Origin: Candidatus Micrarchaeota archaeon CG1_02_55_22 | GTDB lineage: Archaea; Micrarchaeota; Micrarchaeia; Norongarragalinales; UBA97 | NCBI GenBank assembly: GCA_001871595.1 | Contig: MNVH01000054.1 | Coordinates: 1-44,889, forward strand | DNA length: 44,889 bases | Direction of reading: 5' to 3' | Part shown: one piece after another, positions 14,022 to 22,145 of the stretch | How positions within the stretch are numbered: the first letter of the stretch is position 1 | Layout of the letters: every line of letters starts with the position of its first letter | The notes under the pieces: model-generated | Told to the model about the DNA's origin: nothing | Databases searched by the model: none | The model's input: the letters and a program-made list of their open reading frames with translations, nothing else | Position numbers and translations under genes: made by a program

Positions 14022-14624
14022 ATGAACAAACAGCGAGTGTGGCTCAGCCTAGTCGCAGCCAACGTAATAATCTACTTACTACAGCTAGGAACGAGCGGCG
14101 GCTTCGACCAACTATTCATGCTCTCAGGCTCCACCGTCGCGGCAAGACCGTGGACACTAATCACGTCAATGTTCCTGCACGGCAGCATACTCCACTTGCT
14201 GCTCAACATGTGGGCACTCTTCGTCTTCGGCAGCCTCCTCGAACCCAAGATAGGCGCCAAAAAGTTCCTAGCAGTCTACTTTGTTGCAGGATTGCTCGCC
14301 AACGCAGCATTCCTAGCATTCTATCCGGCCAACATCTTCGGCCTCGGCGCGTCCGGCGCGATATTCGGCATCATCGGCGCACTCACTGTACTCGAACCAA
14401 ACATCCAACTCCTAGTATTCTTCATCCCCATGCCGCTCTGGATAGCAGCAATACTCTGGGCACTCTACGACCTCGTGCTGTTACAGGCGCCCGGCAGCGC
14501 AATCGCCAATGCTGCGCATTTGGGCGGACTCGCGGCAGGACTAGCCGCAGGATACTACTTGAAGAGCCGGGACAAGACAGTGGAAGAAGACGTCTGGGCC
14601 TACTCGCGCTCGCGAGGATACTAA
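14022..14624 (+). CDS. Rhomboid-family intramembrane serine protease
   Basis: The 200-residue protein has six or so hydrophobic segments and all rhomboid signatures: HGSILHLLLNMWALFVFG, the catalytic Ser in GLGASGAIFG, and the catalytic His in NAAHLGGLAAGLAAGY. Rhomboids cleave transmembrane segments inside the membrane. ATG at 14022 starts a short cytoplasmic MNKQRVW before the first helix; the open frame further upstream lies over the E1 gene and is not coding. The C-terminal 20 residues are charged. It is divergent from the E1 gene with about 54 bases between starts, so shared regulation is possible. Confidence 0.92.
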   Translation: MNKQRVWLSLVAANVIIYLLQLGTSGGFDQLFMLSGSTVAARPWTLITSMFLHGSILHLLLNMWALFVFGSLLEPKIGAKKFLAVYFVAGLLANAAFLAFYPANIFGLGASGAIFGIIGALTVLEPNIQLLVFFIPMPLWIAAILWALYDLVLLQAPGSAIANAAHLGGLAAGLAAGYYLKSRDKTVEEDVWAYSRSRGY

Positions 14625-14625
14625 C

Positions 14626-15888
14626 TTACCACTCATTCAATCGCCGCTGTCTAAGTATCGTGCTCTTCTCGATGTACGCCGAAATAGGCCTTTTCAAGCG
14701 CGTTGCTAGTACGGCGAGCGCCTCGCGCAGCGTTGAACACTTCGTCGGCGGGGTCTGCATCGCGTGCCTCGAGTTCTCGCGCACCTCCCACACGCCAACC
14801 GGCACAGTATACCCTTCTCCGATTTCACGGAAAACGATGGCACGAGCCTGCCGGCGCATCCGGTGAAGGGCCTCGATTACGCCCAAGCGCCCCGCATAGT
14901 ACCCGCCGCCCTCACTCTCGGCGTACTTTGTCCTTCCCGCAAAGGGCTCGTACTCATGCTCTATCGCGCCAGTGGACTGGACCGCCCACGGCGTGGAGGG
15001 CGCCCACGACTCGAACTGCTCGAACTCCCAAGCACCCGGCAACAAGAGTATCTCGAAATGGTTGTCCAAAAACGTATTCGAATAGATTCGAAAATCGTTG
15101 ATGTGCGGGTACTCGCGCACTTTCTGCAACAACTGCTTGCCGATCATGTCGTCGGACGCGGTAATGCTCCACTTTGTGGGCACGAGCTTCTTGTTCACAC
15201 CCAATACCCCCGCGCTCAAGATCTTCTGGATATAATAGAAATCAAACCGCTTCAACAGTTCAGGCAACGCCTTGCGCACGAGCAACTTCTCCTCCACGAG
15301 CGCGTCAACCTTCGGCGAAATCACAGGATTACCGACAAGCTTGAACCGGCGAATATCCCCGCTGGGCCCCATTGGCTGGCTTGTCGGCGAAAAATTATAC
15401 GAGAAAGTAGGGCGCTTGGTAAAATCGACTTCCACATCAACCGACCGCGACGAGAGCACGGAGTCCTGCAATTGAGAGAGGAAAACGCTCTGCTCCGACA
15501 CCGCATGCTGCTTCTTTCCACGTACAAGGCTGGTAGCAAAACCAACTATTTCGCCATAATCCCGGCCGTACCACGACGCGGGCGAAGAAAAGAAATCAGC
15601 ATCCATACAGTCAGAAACTGATACAAGCGGCCCCACCATGACTTTCGGATAACCGTATTCGCCCACGAACGCGTTCGGGGGCGTGGGCCCGAAAACATTC
15701 TCGCCAACCCGCCGCTCGACGTCGGGTGCAGTCAACAAAGACGAAAGAATGGGAGAAGCCTTGGTGCCCCAGTAAAGCTGCCCGTTGTAGCGTACGGCGA
15801 CCTGGCTGCCAAAGCGCACTACCTCCAAGTCCTTGAATACCGAACGCTTCGGAATGGACAAACGCCGGTTAAGCGACACACCCTGCAT
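14626..15888 (-). CDS. NreA-like DNA repair protein with C-terminal PIP-like motif
   Basis: The core matches archaeal NreA proteins: PPNAFVGEYGYPKVMVGPL near residue 70, an ASWYGRDYGEIVGFATSLVRG segment split here as seen, and VPVGVWEVREN near the end. The protein ends QRRLNEW, a Q-x-x-L-x-x-W form of the PCNA-binding box; NreA is known to bind PCNA through such a tail and to act in repair of alkylated DNA. ATG at 15888 is used; the frame is open to 15954. In another frame ATG at 15896 starts MCLCRVCRLTGVCP, reminiscent of the Cys-rich N-terminus of the family, so a frameshift may hide the true start. Confidence 0.8.
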   Translation of the reverse strand: MQGVSLNRRLSIPKRSVFKDLEVVRFGSQVAVRYNGQLYWGTKASPILSSLLTAPDVERRVGENVFGPTPPNAFVGEYGYPKVMVGPLVSVSDCMDADFFSSPASWYGRDYGEIVGFATSLVRGKKQHAVSEQSVFLSQLQDSVLSSRSVDVEVDFTKRPTFSYNFSPTSQPMGPSGDIRRFKLVGNPVISPKVDALVEEKLLVRKALPELLKRFDFYYIQKILSAGVLGVNKKLVPTKWSITASDDMIGKQLLQKVREYPHINDFRIYSNTFLDNHFEILLLPGAWEFEQFESWAPSTPWAVQSTGAIEHEYEPFAGRTKYAESEGGGYYAGRLGVIEALHRMRRQARAIVFREIGEGYTVPVGVWEVRENSRHAMQTPPTKCSTLREALAVLATRLKRPISAYIEKSTILRQRRLNEW

Positions 15889-16046
15889 AAGCACATTTCC
15901 CAATAAATAGCTAATAAGCCTTGCGAGGCCACCTTGCCGCCGCCAAGCAAGCAAAAACAGGCGTAAAAGACAACAACCCAGTGAAGCCTCATACGACTAT
16001 CATATAAGCCCCCTAAAAAAGGTAGTAAAAAACCCGTTTCACCAAG

Positions 16047-16143
16047 AAAGCCTTTTACGAGCCTCTTATAACCCATATAAGCCTTTTACAGCTCTTTTAC
16101 AAGCCTTTTACGCTAAAATAGTGGAATCGTAGGCCTTTTATAT
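16047..16143 (+). promoter_or_regulatory. Imperfect direct repeats and TATA box upstream of an AAA+ gene
   Basis: AAGCCTTTTAC recurs at 16048, 16079 and 16101, with variants GCTCTTTTAC (16091) and AGGCCTTTTATA (16131). The last contains a TATA-like CTTTTATATC about 45 bases before the ATG at 16184. Spacing of the main copies is 31 and 22 bases. They may be operator sites or iteron-like initiator sites. Confidence 0.45.
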
Positions 16144-16183
16144 CTCCCTTCCCAGACTCTTACGTAAGTTTGGTGGAAGAACA

Positions 16184-17359
16184 ATGTCTGAAAACGCTTC
16201 AATATTCAATGCGAAGGATAAACTCCTCGAAAGCCTCGGCTGGCGGGAGAACCCATTCATCAAAGACCTCCGCATTTACGACAAGGACTCGTTTATGAAG
16301 TATTACTGCCCGCTCGACGGCGAAAAACTCCTCTCCAAGCTTGCTTTCGACACCAAGGCAGTCATGTTCATAGGCCCCAAGGGTGTTGGCAAGACGTCAG
16401 CAATGTACTACGCATTCTACTCGATTCCCCGCGACGAGTTCGACGTAATAATGTTCAAGCACCCGCCTTCGAGCCTTACCGAACTAGCCCACGAAAGCGG
16501 AATACTAAAGCCTAAAGGCATCATGGGCGCGTTGAGCGGGCTGCTCGGCAAGAAGAACGAATCAGTGACGCGCACCGCAGTGATAGATGCCTTGCGCGAG
16601 AACGCGAAGAAGACGGTTTTCTTCCTCGACGAGGCACACCTCGAAGTGAATCCCGAGATGTACATGGAATTCAAGTACCTCCTCGACGATGTGCCCAACT
16701 TGCGCCTCGTAGTGTGCGCGCTCAGCCGGGAAAAATTCCCTGATTCGCTCATGCACCTGGTTGGCGAAAACAACATTTTCGACCGCAAGGGCTTCAGCCG
16801 CGACGAGATGATTGAGATAATCAAGCACCGCATCGAGGCAGTCGGAGGAAAGGGAACACACCCGTTCTCGCGCGGCGCACTCGAAGAAGTGCTGACCGAA
16901 CAAAACCTTCTCACGCCGCGCTACGTCTTCGACGAGCTCAACGCACGCCTGGCAAAGATGGCTGCGGGCAAAATCGACCTCAAGCAAGAAGCCTCACGCC
17001 TCGGCGCTAACGACCCCATCGTCGAAGCAGTGCTCTCCGACAACGCGTCCAAACCAATCACAAAGACGCACGCCAAGTGGTGGGTGTTGCTCTCACCCTC
17101 GCAACAACAAATCATGGAAATGCTGCTCTCCGAGAAGGCAGGATTGACGCTGAGCGAAATATGTGAAAAATCGGGCTTGGCGCAGAACACTGCATTCAAC
17201 GCACTCTACCAGCTGCGCGGCGACGACAAGAAGGAACGCGAACGCAAGAAAGACGTACCGTTCCCCCTCGTCAACGTCGACGGACGCCTTGTAGGGGGAC
17301 GCAAAAAGAACGTTTATTTCGTTGCGAAGAAAGTGCGCAACATTTTCACGCTTGACTAG
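16184..17359 (+). CDS. AAA+ ATPase with C-terminal helix-turn-helix (Orc/ExeA-like)
   Basis: The 391-residue protein starts with a LGWRENPF segment like those before the AAA+ core of Orc/Cdc6 and ExeA/TniB ATPases. Walker A is GPKGVGKT (64-71) and Walker B is VFFLDEAH (D149, E150), and a lid region with PRYVFDELNARL follows. The last 100 residues form a winged helix (MEMLLSEKAGLTLSEICEKS, broken at 20, then a recognition helix). Such proteins bind DNA and remodel it; I cannot tell a replication initiator from a transcription or segregation ATPase. GGTGGA precedes the ATG. A small gene follows after a 12-base gap. Confidence 0.7.
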   Translation: MSENASIFNAKDKLLESLGWRENPFIKDLRIYDKDSFMKYYCPLDGEKLLSKLAFDTKAVMFIGPKGVGKTSAMYYAFYSIPRDEFDVIMFKHPPSSLTELAHESGILKPKGIMGALSGLLGKKNESVTRTAVIDALRENAKKTVFFLDEAHLEVNPEMYMEFKYLLDDVPNLRLVVCALSREKFPDSLMHLVGENNIFDRKGFSRDEMIEIIKHRIEAVGGKGTHPFSRGALEEVLTEQNLLTPRYVFDELNARLAKMAAGKIDLKQEASRLGANDPIVEAVLSDNASKPITKTHAKWWVLLSPSQQQIMEMLLSEKAGLTLSEICEKSGLAQNTAFNALYQLRGDDKKERERKKDVPFPLVNVDGRLVGGRKKNVYFVAKKVRNIFTLD

Positions 17360-17371
17360 AGGTGGATTAAA

Positions 17372-17515
17372 ATGGATTTCGGTACAATGAGCTGGAGTGA
17401 AGTTTCCGCGCAACTCGACGACGGCCACACGGCCTACAAGATGTGCGTAGAAAACGGCAGAGCACGCATCGCGGTCGACGGAGTCTATGGTGGCCTCCGC
17501 AACCGCAAACACTAG
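17372..17515 (+). CDS. 47-residue protein after the AAA+ gene
   Basis: ATG at 17372 follows a strong AGAGGTGG ribosome binding site that begins right after the AAA+ stop, and the frame runs 47 codons to TAG at 17513. The product (MDFGTMSWSEVSAQLDDGHT, then AYKMCVENGRARIAVDGVYG and GLRNRKH) looks like a small folded protein. I do not recognise a family. The spacing implies co-transcription with the AAA+ gene. Confidence 0.55.
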   Translation: MDFGTMSWSEVSAQLDDGHTAYKMCVENGRARIAVDGVYGGLRNRKH

Positions 17516-17601
17516 ACAAACACGTTCAAGCCGTAAACACCCTATGGTGGGGAAAGACGGCTTTCAACAAGAAGCAGACAACAGGGGAAGGTGGGAAGAG
17601 A

Positions 17602-17823
17602 ATGACCAAGGCAGAGTTATCGCTATTCGACATGGATGATTTCATTCGCGGCGCGGGTGCAGAACGCGTCAGCGAGTGCGCGAGCCGCAAACTACGAGAA
17701 ATACTCGAAGACGAAGTCAACGCAGTCGTATTCAAGGCAAAAATCCTAGCCCGCCACGCCGGACGCAGCCGCGTCACGCGCCAAGACATCCAACTCGCGG
17801 CAAACCTAATCCACGGAGCGTAG
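17602..17823 (+). CDS. Archaeal histone
   Basis: The 73-residue protein has a histone fold without tails: FIRGAGAERVSECASRKLRE for helix 1 and the start of helix 2, a long helix (EDEVNAVVFKAKILARHAG), then RSRVTRQDIQLAANLI, the loop 2 plus helix 3 signature seen as RKTIKAEDIELA in HMf-type histones. Arg in the RSRVT loop and the RxD pair are conserved. It binds and wraps DNA as a dimer or larger assembly. ATG at 17602 follows GGAAGGTGGGA. The N-terminal 15 residues are slightly longer and more acidic than in HMf. The 3' end overlaps the convergent DHH gene by 18 bases. Confidence 0.93.
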   Translation: MTKAELSLFDMDDFIRGAGAERVSECASRKLREILEDEVNAVVFKAKILARHAGRSRVTRQDIQLAANLIHGA

Positions 17824-19278
17824 TTGCCCTTCGAGGAGTTCCTTGCACTTTAAGAGGAACTCAGCCTCCTTGCCCGCTGGCACGGATGCGCCGGCGGCAA
17901 TCTTATGCCCCCCGCCCAAGCCACCAACCGACTCGGACGCGGTGCGCATCACAAGATTCAAATCAAGACCTTTTTCCACGAGTTCGGGAATGCCGCGACT
18001 GCTTATCTTTACCCACGCTTTCTCGTCGAGCGAAAAGCCGAGTATGGGCTTGTCGCGCTTTATCACGCCCGCATTATAGAACCCGCCGATAACCGTACCG
18101 ATAACGGTATCTTCAACCTTTCCTCGGGCGTCAACGAAGTAGAACGGCCCGAAATCAGAGCAGTGCCGCCTAGCATAGGAAATACCCTTACTAATCATCA
18201 AGCGATGATGTTGCAGCACGCTCTTCGATTCTTCGAACGCGCCCGGCTCGCGCAAGCAAACTCGTATGCCTAATTCCTCGTGGCCGTGCCTACCGCACGC
18301 GTTCAACAAAGTAGAGAACTCGTAAGCATCGTACAACTCGGTGTTGACTGGCTGTCGCGGGAAAACGTAGACCTCACCCACCATGCGCTCGACCACGTCG
18401 GGCTCAACGCCTTCGGCGAGGGCGCGGTTTACCAGAACGCTCACGAACTGTTTTCTGACGTTCCCGTCCAAATCATTGTAATGCAGGAACTTATCGCCAG
18501 CCTTAAACTCAATGCCCGCATCCTCCAACAACAACGCACAACCCTTGGCGTCACCGGTGAGCCCGTCAATAAGGGGCTCGCTGGAAAAAGAGAGGAAATT
18601 GACGAGGTTTCGCGAGACGCGACCGAACATGCGCAAATCTCGCCGTTTCTCGATAAGACCCCGTTCAACAGCTTCCGAGACCAGTTCGGCGTTTAGTGAA
18701 ACGAGCCCGCGATTGTCCTGCATGTCGCCAACCGCGCCGACCACGGCTAGATAGACTAAATCCCAATTGTCGCGCTCTCCCTGCAGCGAATCGCGCCAGA
18801 GAGCGTCGCGGAAGCAATAGAAAGCAGTTGAAGCGCCGCACGCATCCGTACTACCGCTATAACCGTGCAGTTCAGGGTTGGCGTGCAAGATGCCGGGAGC
18901 GTCTTTCTGCGGCACGTGGTGGTCAATAACAGCAAGATTGAAATCGGGCGCGACGAGCTTCTCAAGCACACCAATCTGGCCCGCACCCAAATCAACGAAG
19001 ACCAAGGCAGTAAAATTGCCCGCCCGAGCCGTTTCCACGGCCTTCTTGACTGTTTCATCGTCCACCCGCTTGAGGCTGAGCGTAGCGTAACGCTTGTTCG
19101 CACGCCTGAGGACATTAGCAACAAGGCCGCCGGACGAGAGCCCGTCAGCATCATAGTGGTGGCACACGAGCACAGACTCAAAACCCAATACCGCGTTTCC
19201 TACGCGTTTGCACTCATCCTGGAACGAGGACGTCCTACGGGGTGCTTCGCCGTCATCGTCGAAGAGCGTGGTCTGCAT
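17806..19278 (-). CDS. RecJ-like DHH/DHHA1 phosphoesterase
   Basis: This 490-residue protein carries DHH motifs in order: HHYDADGLSSGGL, FVDLGAG, VIDHHVP and GAVGDMQ, giving the metal ligands of RecJ-type nucleases. The C-terminal DHHA1 motif is GGGHKIAAGA. Archaeal RecJ homologues are 5'-3' or 3'-5' exonucleases or subunits of the GINS-CMG complex (GAN); sequence alone does not separate these roles. ATG at 19278 is preceded on the minus strand by TTATTATTG about 30 bases upstream, fitting a leaderless transcript. No long insertion or loss of active-site residues was noted. Confidence 0.9.
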   Translation of the reverse strand: MQTTLFDDDGEAPRRTSSFQDECKRVGNAVLGFESVLVCHHYDADGLSSGGLVANVLRRANKRYATLSLKRVDDETVKKAVETARAGNFTALVFVDLGAGQIGVLEKLVAPDFNLAVIDHHVPQKDAPGILHANPELHGYSGSTDACGASTAFYCFRDALWRDSLQGERDNWDLVYLAVVGAVGDMQDNRGLVSLNAELVSEAVERGLIEKRRDLRMFGRVSRNLVNFLSFSSEPLIDGLTGDAKGCALLLEDAGIEFKAGDKFLHYNDLDGNVRKQFVSVLVNRALAEGVEPDVVERMVGEVYVFPRQPVNTELYDAYEFSTLLNACGRHGHEELGIRVCLREPGAFEESKSVLQHHRLMISKGISYARRHCSDFGPFYFVDARGKVEDTVIGTVIGGFYNAGVIKRDKPILGFSLDEKAWVKISSRGIPELVEKGLDLNLVMRTASESVGGLGGGHKIAAGASVPAGKEAEFLLKCKELLEGQLRSVD

Positions 19279-19408
19279 AATACGTTTTGTGCTGGTTCAT
19301 CAATAATAACTCAACGACGGCAAGCTGCCGGACGGCCCGAAAAGACCCCTCAGCGGTATACCGCCAAACATAAATAGGAACGCGTTATTTACTCCTAGAG
19401 GCGTTTTA

Positions 19409-19666
19409 GTGTCAAAGATTTCACAAAAAAACTGGAACCGGCTCGCCGGAGAGGCAATAGCGGTATTGAAGGACCACCACCCAATTCCCCTCACTACTAG
19501 ACAGGTTGCGGGAGAGATGGTGCGCGACAAAGAATTCTGCTTAAAGCTCTTGCTTTTCTTGCGCGACAGGGGCTACGTCAAGCAAACGCAGAAGAAGGGC
19601 GGCGCCAACTACGCACGATGGTACAAGTGGACGCTTTCCGACGATTCGCGCGAAAGGTTCCTCTAG
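19409..19666 (+). CDS. Small winged-helix protein
   Basis: The 85-residue product reads as one winged helix: NWNRLAGEAIAVLKDHHP, then PLTTRQVAGEMVRDKEFCLK as the helix-turn-helix and FLRDRGYVKQTQKK...YARWYKW as the wing. It is probably a DNA- or RNA-binding protein; its target is unknown. GTG at 19409 follows AGAGGCG. ATAAATAG at about 19370 is the likely TATA box. The stop overlaps the convergent membrane protein gene by four bases. Confidence 0.65.
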   Translation: MSKISQKNWNRLAGEAIAVLKDHHPIPLTTRQVAGEMVRDKEFCLKLLLFLRDRGYVKQTQKKGGANYARWYKWTLSDDSRERFL

Positions 19667-19998
19667 GAATTGCTTTGAGCGATTGGGCCAACGTAAGGAA
19701 GCTGGTATTTCCGGCCTTGCAACGCCTCGTACATCAAGTAAAGCCAGAGCACGAATGCCAAGAACGTCGCGATTGGCACGAGTATCCCGCCTACAACTGG
19801 CAGGGCATTTAACACGACGAGCACAACGCTTGCCACGATTCCGTAGAGTGTTGACTGCAGGGCGTGGTACTTAACGTACGAATCCGTACCAAACAAATAG
19901 ACGACGAAGGCGATTGCGATGCCAATTACCGGAAAAACCAAGACAAAGTATGACGCTGCCGCGACGAGTTTTGAATTATCCTGCTTCCTTTTAGCCAT
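19663..19998 (-). CDS. DUF4870-like membrane protein
   Basis: The 111-residue protein has a basic N-terminus (MAKRKQDNSK) and three or four hydrophobic segments: AAASYFVLVFPVIGIAIAFV, IVASVVLVVLNALPVVG and ILVPIATFLAFVLWLYLMY. VKYHALQSTLYGIV and the ending GRKYQLPYVGPI match the family's conserved K/RFHA and A..G..Y.LP.IG features. DUF4870 proteins are widespread in archaea and bacteria; their function is unknown. Confidence 0.75.
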   Translation of the reverse strand: MAKRKQDNSKLVAAASYFVLVFPVIGIAIAFVVYLFGTDSYVKYHALQSTLYGIVASVVLVVLNALPVVGGILVPIATFLAFVLWLYLMYEALQGRKYQLPYVGPIAQSNS

Positions 19999-20028
19999 AC
20001 GAAAAATACGGAAACTCGGTATTTTAAT

Positions 20029-21015
20029 TTATGTCCCGAACTGGATGCTGGGACAGAAATCGTATTTATGCACCTGATAGATTTGCAGCGCGGAATAGTC
20101 TTTTAGTATGTCGTTGAACCGCGTCTTCAGATCCATCATTATATCCCTGAATGCCTCGGCAGTTTCAACTTCCAAATCTATCTCGTATTCCCACGGGCCA
20201 AGCGCCTTGACGGTATAAACTATGTTAGGATGGCTGCGACAGTACTCGGCAAGCGCTCTTTCCCGGACTTCAGTAAGCCCCCTAAGGCCGACGAGCACCT
20301 TGTAATGCAAATACGGGTAAACCGATTCGTTAGGCACAATATTGTAATGCCTAATGACGCCGGCACGTTCAAGCCGCCGTATCCGCTTTGAAACCGCCTC
20401 TGCGCCAATGCCAACCCGGCCGGCCAGCTCGACGTCAAAGATACGGGAACTTTTCCCCAGCTCAAAGAGTATCTTCCAATCAGTCTCGTCGACGTCTGCG
20501 GCCTGTGGCACCGCGCCGAAGAAGGACTTGCGCGTCGCGGGCCGCTCACCACCCACTAAGTAGTCGCGCACGAAGTATTCCCCCTGAATTATTGAAGCAA
20601 TTTGTCGCTCGGAAATGTACTGACCGAACTTGCGCGTGAACTCCCCCAGCGTCTGGTCTAAATGCGCCATGTTTCTAGCCCAAGAGCCGAACGCCAAATC
20701 GTAACGACCATCGCAGCTGGTCATCCATACCACGTTCGGACTTCCCTTCAAATACTTTACGAGCTCGGATTCCTTACGCTTATCAAGGTTTTGAAACCGA
20801 AGAAACGCCTTGTGCACAGTGAAACCGAGTTTCGATATATCGATAACCGTATAGAGCGAAGAAAATACGCCAGCTCCCGCAAGTCGCTTGATGCGAAAAC
20901 CCACAACCTGCTTTGACAAGCCTACTTTACGCGCAATCTCGGCGCTGGGCTGACGCGAGTCCGCATCGAGCTCGCGCAATATACGCCGATCCTTCAAATC
21001 AAGCTTTAACACCAT
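20029..21015 (-). CDS. Lrp/AsnC regulator with two tandem modules
   Basis: This 328-residue protein contains two complete Lrp-type units. The first helix-turn-helix is DLKDRRILRELDADSRQPSA...RIKRL, followed by a ligand-binding RAM-like domain (KAFLRFQNLD...VVWMTSCDGRYDLAF). The second starts at about residue 173 with DETDWKILFELGKSSR...SKRIRRLERAGVI and a further RAM domain (HYKVLVGLRG...YTVKALGPWEYEIDLEV). Single-module Lrp is about 150 residues, so this is a fused dimer. It is divergent from the radical SAM gene across 95 bases and may regulate it. ATG at 21015 has CATATTTATT about 25 bases upstream. Confidence 0.85.
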   Translation of the reverse strand: MVLKLDLKDRRILRELDADSRQPSAEIARKVGLSKQVVGFRIKRLAGAGVFSSLYTVIDISKLGFTVHKAFLRFQNLDKRKESELVKYLKGSPNVVWMTSCDGRYDLAFGSWARNMAHLDQTLGEFTRKFGQYISERQIASIIQGEYFVRDYLVGGERPATRKSFFGAVPQAADVDETDWKILFELGKSSRIFDVELAGRVGIGAEAVSKRIRRLERAGVIRHYNIVPNESVYPYLHYKVLVGLRGLTEVRERALAEYCRSHPNIVYTVKALGPWEYEIDLEVETAEAFRDIMMDLKTRFNDILKDYSALQIYQVHKYDFCPSIQFGT

Positions 21016-21110
21016 TCTTTACTTGTACCATCAAATAAATATGATTCTATCGATTAAGTAAAAGATAACCGAATTATATTTTATAAGTCAGTTTCAGCAC
21101 GTTAAAGATT
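21016..21110. promoter_or_regulatory. Divergent promoter of the Lrp-type and radical SAM genes
   Basis: TATATTTTATA (about 21075-21085) sits 26 bases before the plus-strand ATG at 21111, and CATATTTATT on the minus strand sits about 25 bases before the ATG at 21015. Both transcripts would be nearly leaderless. The AT-rich centre is a likely binding region for the Lrp-type protein itself. Confidence 0.5.
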
Positions 21111-22145
21111 ATGAGAAAGCTTGAAGTGACAACACTGCTAGAAAGTCTCCGTGGGCGTCTGAAGGACCGCGATTTCGTAGCGGTGCTCAATCTTCCCGGC
21201 GCCAACGTTTGCGAGAAGCGCGGAGAATATGTCAAGCTGCCGGATGGCAGCGTCAGCCAAGCATGCCGGGACTGCATTACACAAAAACTTCCTTTGACGG
21301 GCCGAATGAGCCAAGACGAGATAATGGAAGCTATCGATTGGTTCGCAAAGAACTACGATACCCGAATAATAACAGTTAACGGTAGAGGCAACCCGTTCCA
21401 TCCCCTGCTTAAGGAGGAAACCCTGCTTAAGATTCACCACGCTGGAAAGCTCGGCATGAAAGCGTACGTGTTTACGGCTAGCGACAACCTAGACGAAGAA
21501 CTGTGCAAAGAACTGGCGGATACGGGGACAAACGTAATGATTAGCTTGTACGGCAACAAGTTCATCGACGCCGGATTTTTTTCAGGCAAGGAATACGCGC
21601 CCGCGCCGGCGAAAGGGCTGCAGGACGAGGCGGCCATAGCGAACCGGCTAAGACTGCTAACTAAAGCATACAAAGAATCATCGAACCAACCACCCGAAGG
21701 AACGACGCGGCTTGCGATGAACTACGTTGTCGGGGAGAGCGACTTGCGCGACGAGTCCAAGCTACGCGATTTGAGCACGGCCGCGAGCGAAAACAACGTG
21801 TTTTTCGTTTGCAACACGCCGTTCGTGCGCAACAAGAGCCTTGAAATTCAGAACGCGCTTGAGGAGCTAGCCGCACAGTACACGCACTTTCACTTGAGCC
21901 ACAGCACGGCGGTTGATGGACAGTGCCAAATGGGCGCAGGGGCTTCGGCAACAGTAGACTACAACGGAGCACTGTACCGTTGTCCATACTTTGCGGGCGG
22001 GGGCGACGGCAATTTCCTAGAGTTGAGCGACGCGCAGCGGCGTACGATTGTCGGTAAGTACTTGAACGACCGCAATTACGCGTGCGTTATGCGCCGTACC
22101 CCGCTAAAACAGCTAATGGGAATCAAAGGCCTGCAGTCAAACTAA
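21111..22145 (+). CDS. Radical SAM-like protein with atypical Cys spacing and SPASM-like end
   Basis: The 344-residue protein has three Cys in the order C34, C52 and C55 (NVCEKRG...QACRDC), in place of CxxxCxxC. A TIM-barrel-like series follows: RIITVNGRGNPFHP, KAYVFTASDN, NVMISLYG, MNYVVGESD. The region C-terminal to CQMGAGASATVDYNGALYRC resembles a SPASM-type binding site for a second iron-sulfur cluster. Radical SAM proteins of this kind modify peptides or cofactors. The substrate is unknown and no peptide substrate gene is obvious next to it. Its end overlaps the convergent nuclease gene by nine bases. Confidence 0.65.
   Translation: MRKLEVTTLLESLRGRLKDRDFVAVLNLPGANVCEKRGEYVKLPDGSVSQACRDCITQKLPLTGRMSQDEIMEAIDWFAKNYDTRIITVNGRGNPFHPLLKEETLLKIHHAGKLGMKAYVFTASDNLDEELCKELADTGTNVMISLYGNKFIDAGFFSGKEYAPAPAKGLQDEAAIANRLRLLTKAYKESSNQPPEGTTRLAMNYVVGESDLRDESKLRDLSTAASENNVFFVCNTPFVRNKSLEIQNALEELAAQYTHFHLSHSTAVDGQCQMGAGASATVDYNGALYRCPYFAGGGDGNFLELSDAQRRTIVGKYLNDRNYACVMRRTPLKQLMGIKGLQSN

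Noticed and set aside
16047-16143. CRISPR-like array
   Set aside because: Repeats are only 11 bases, imperfect and irregularly spaced.
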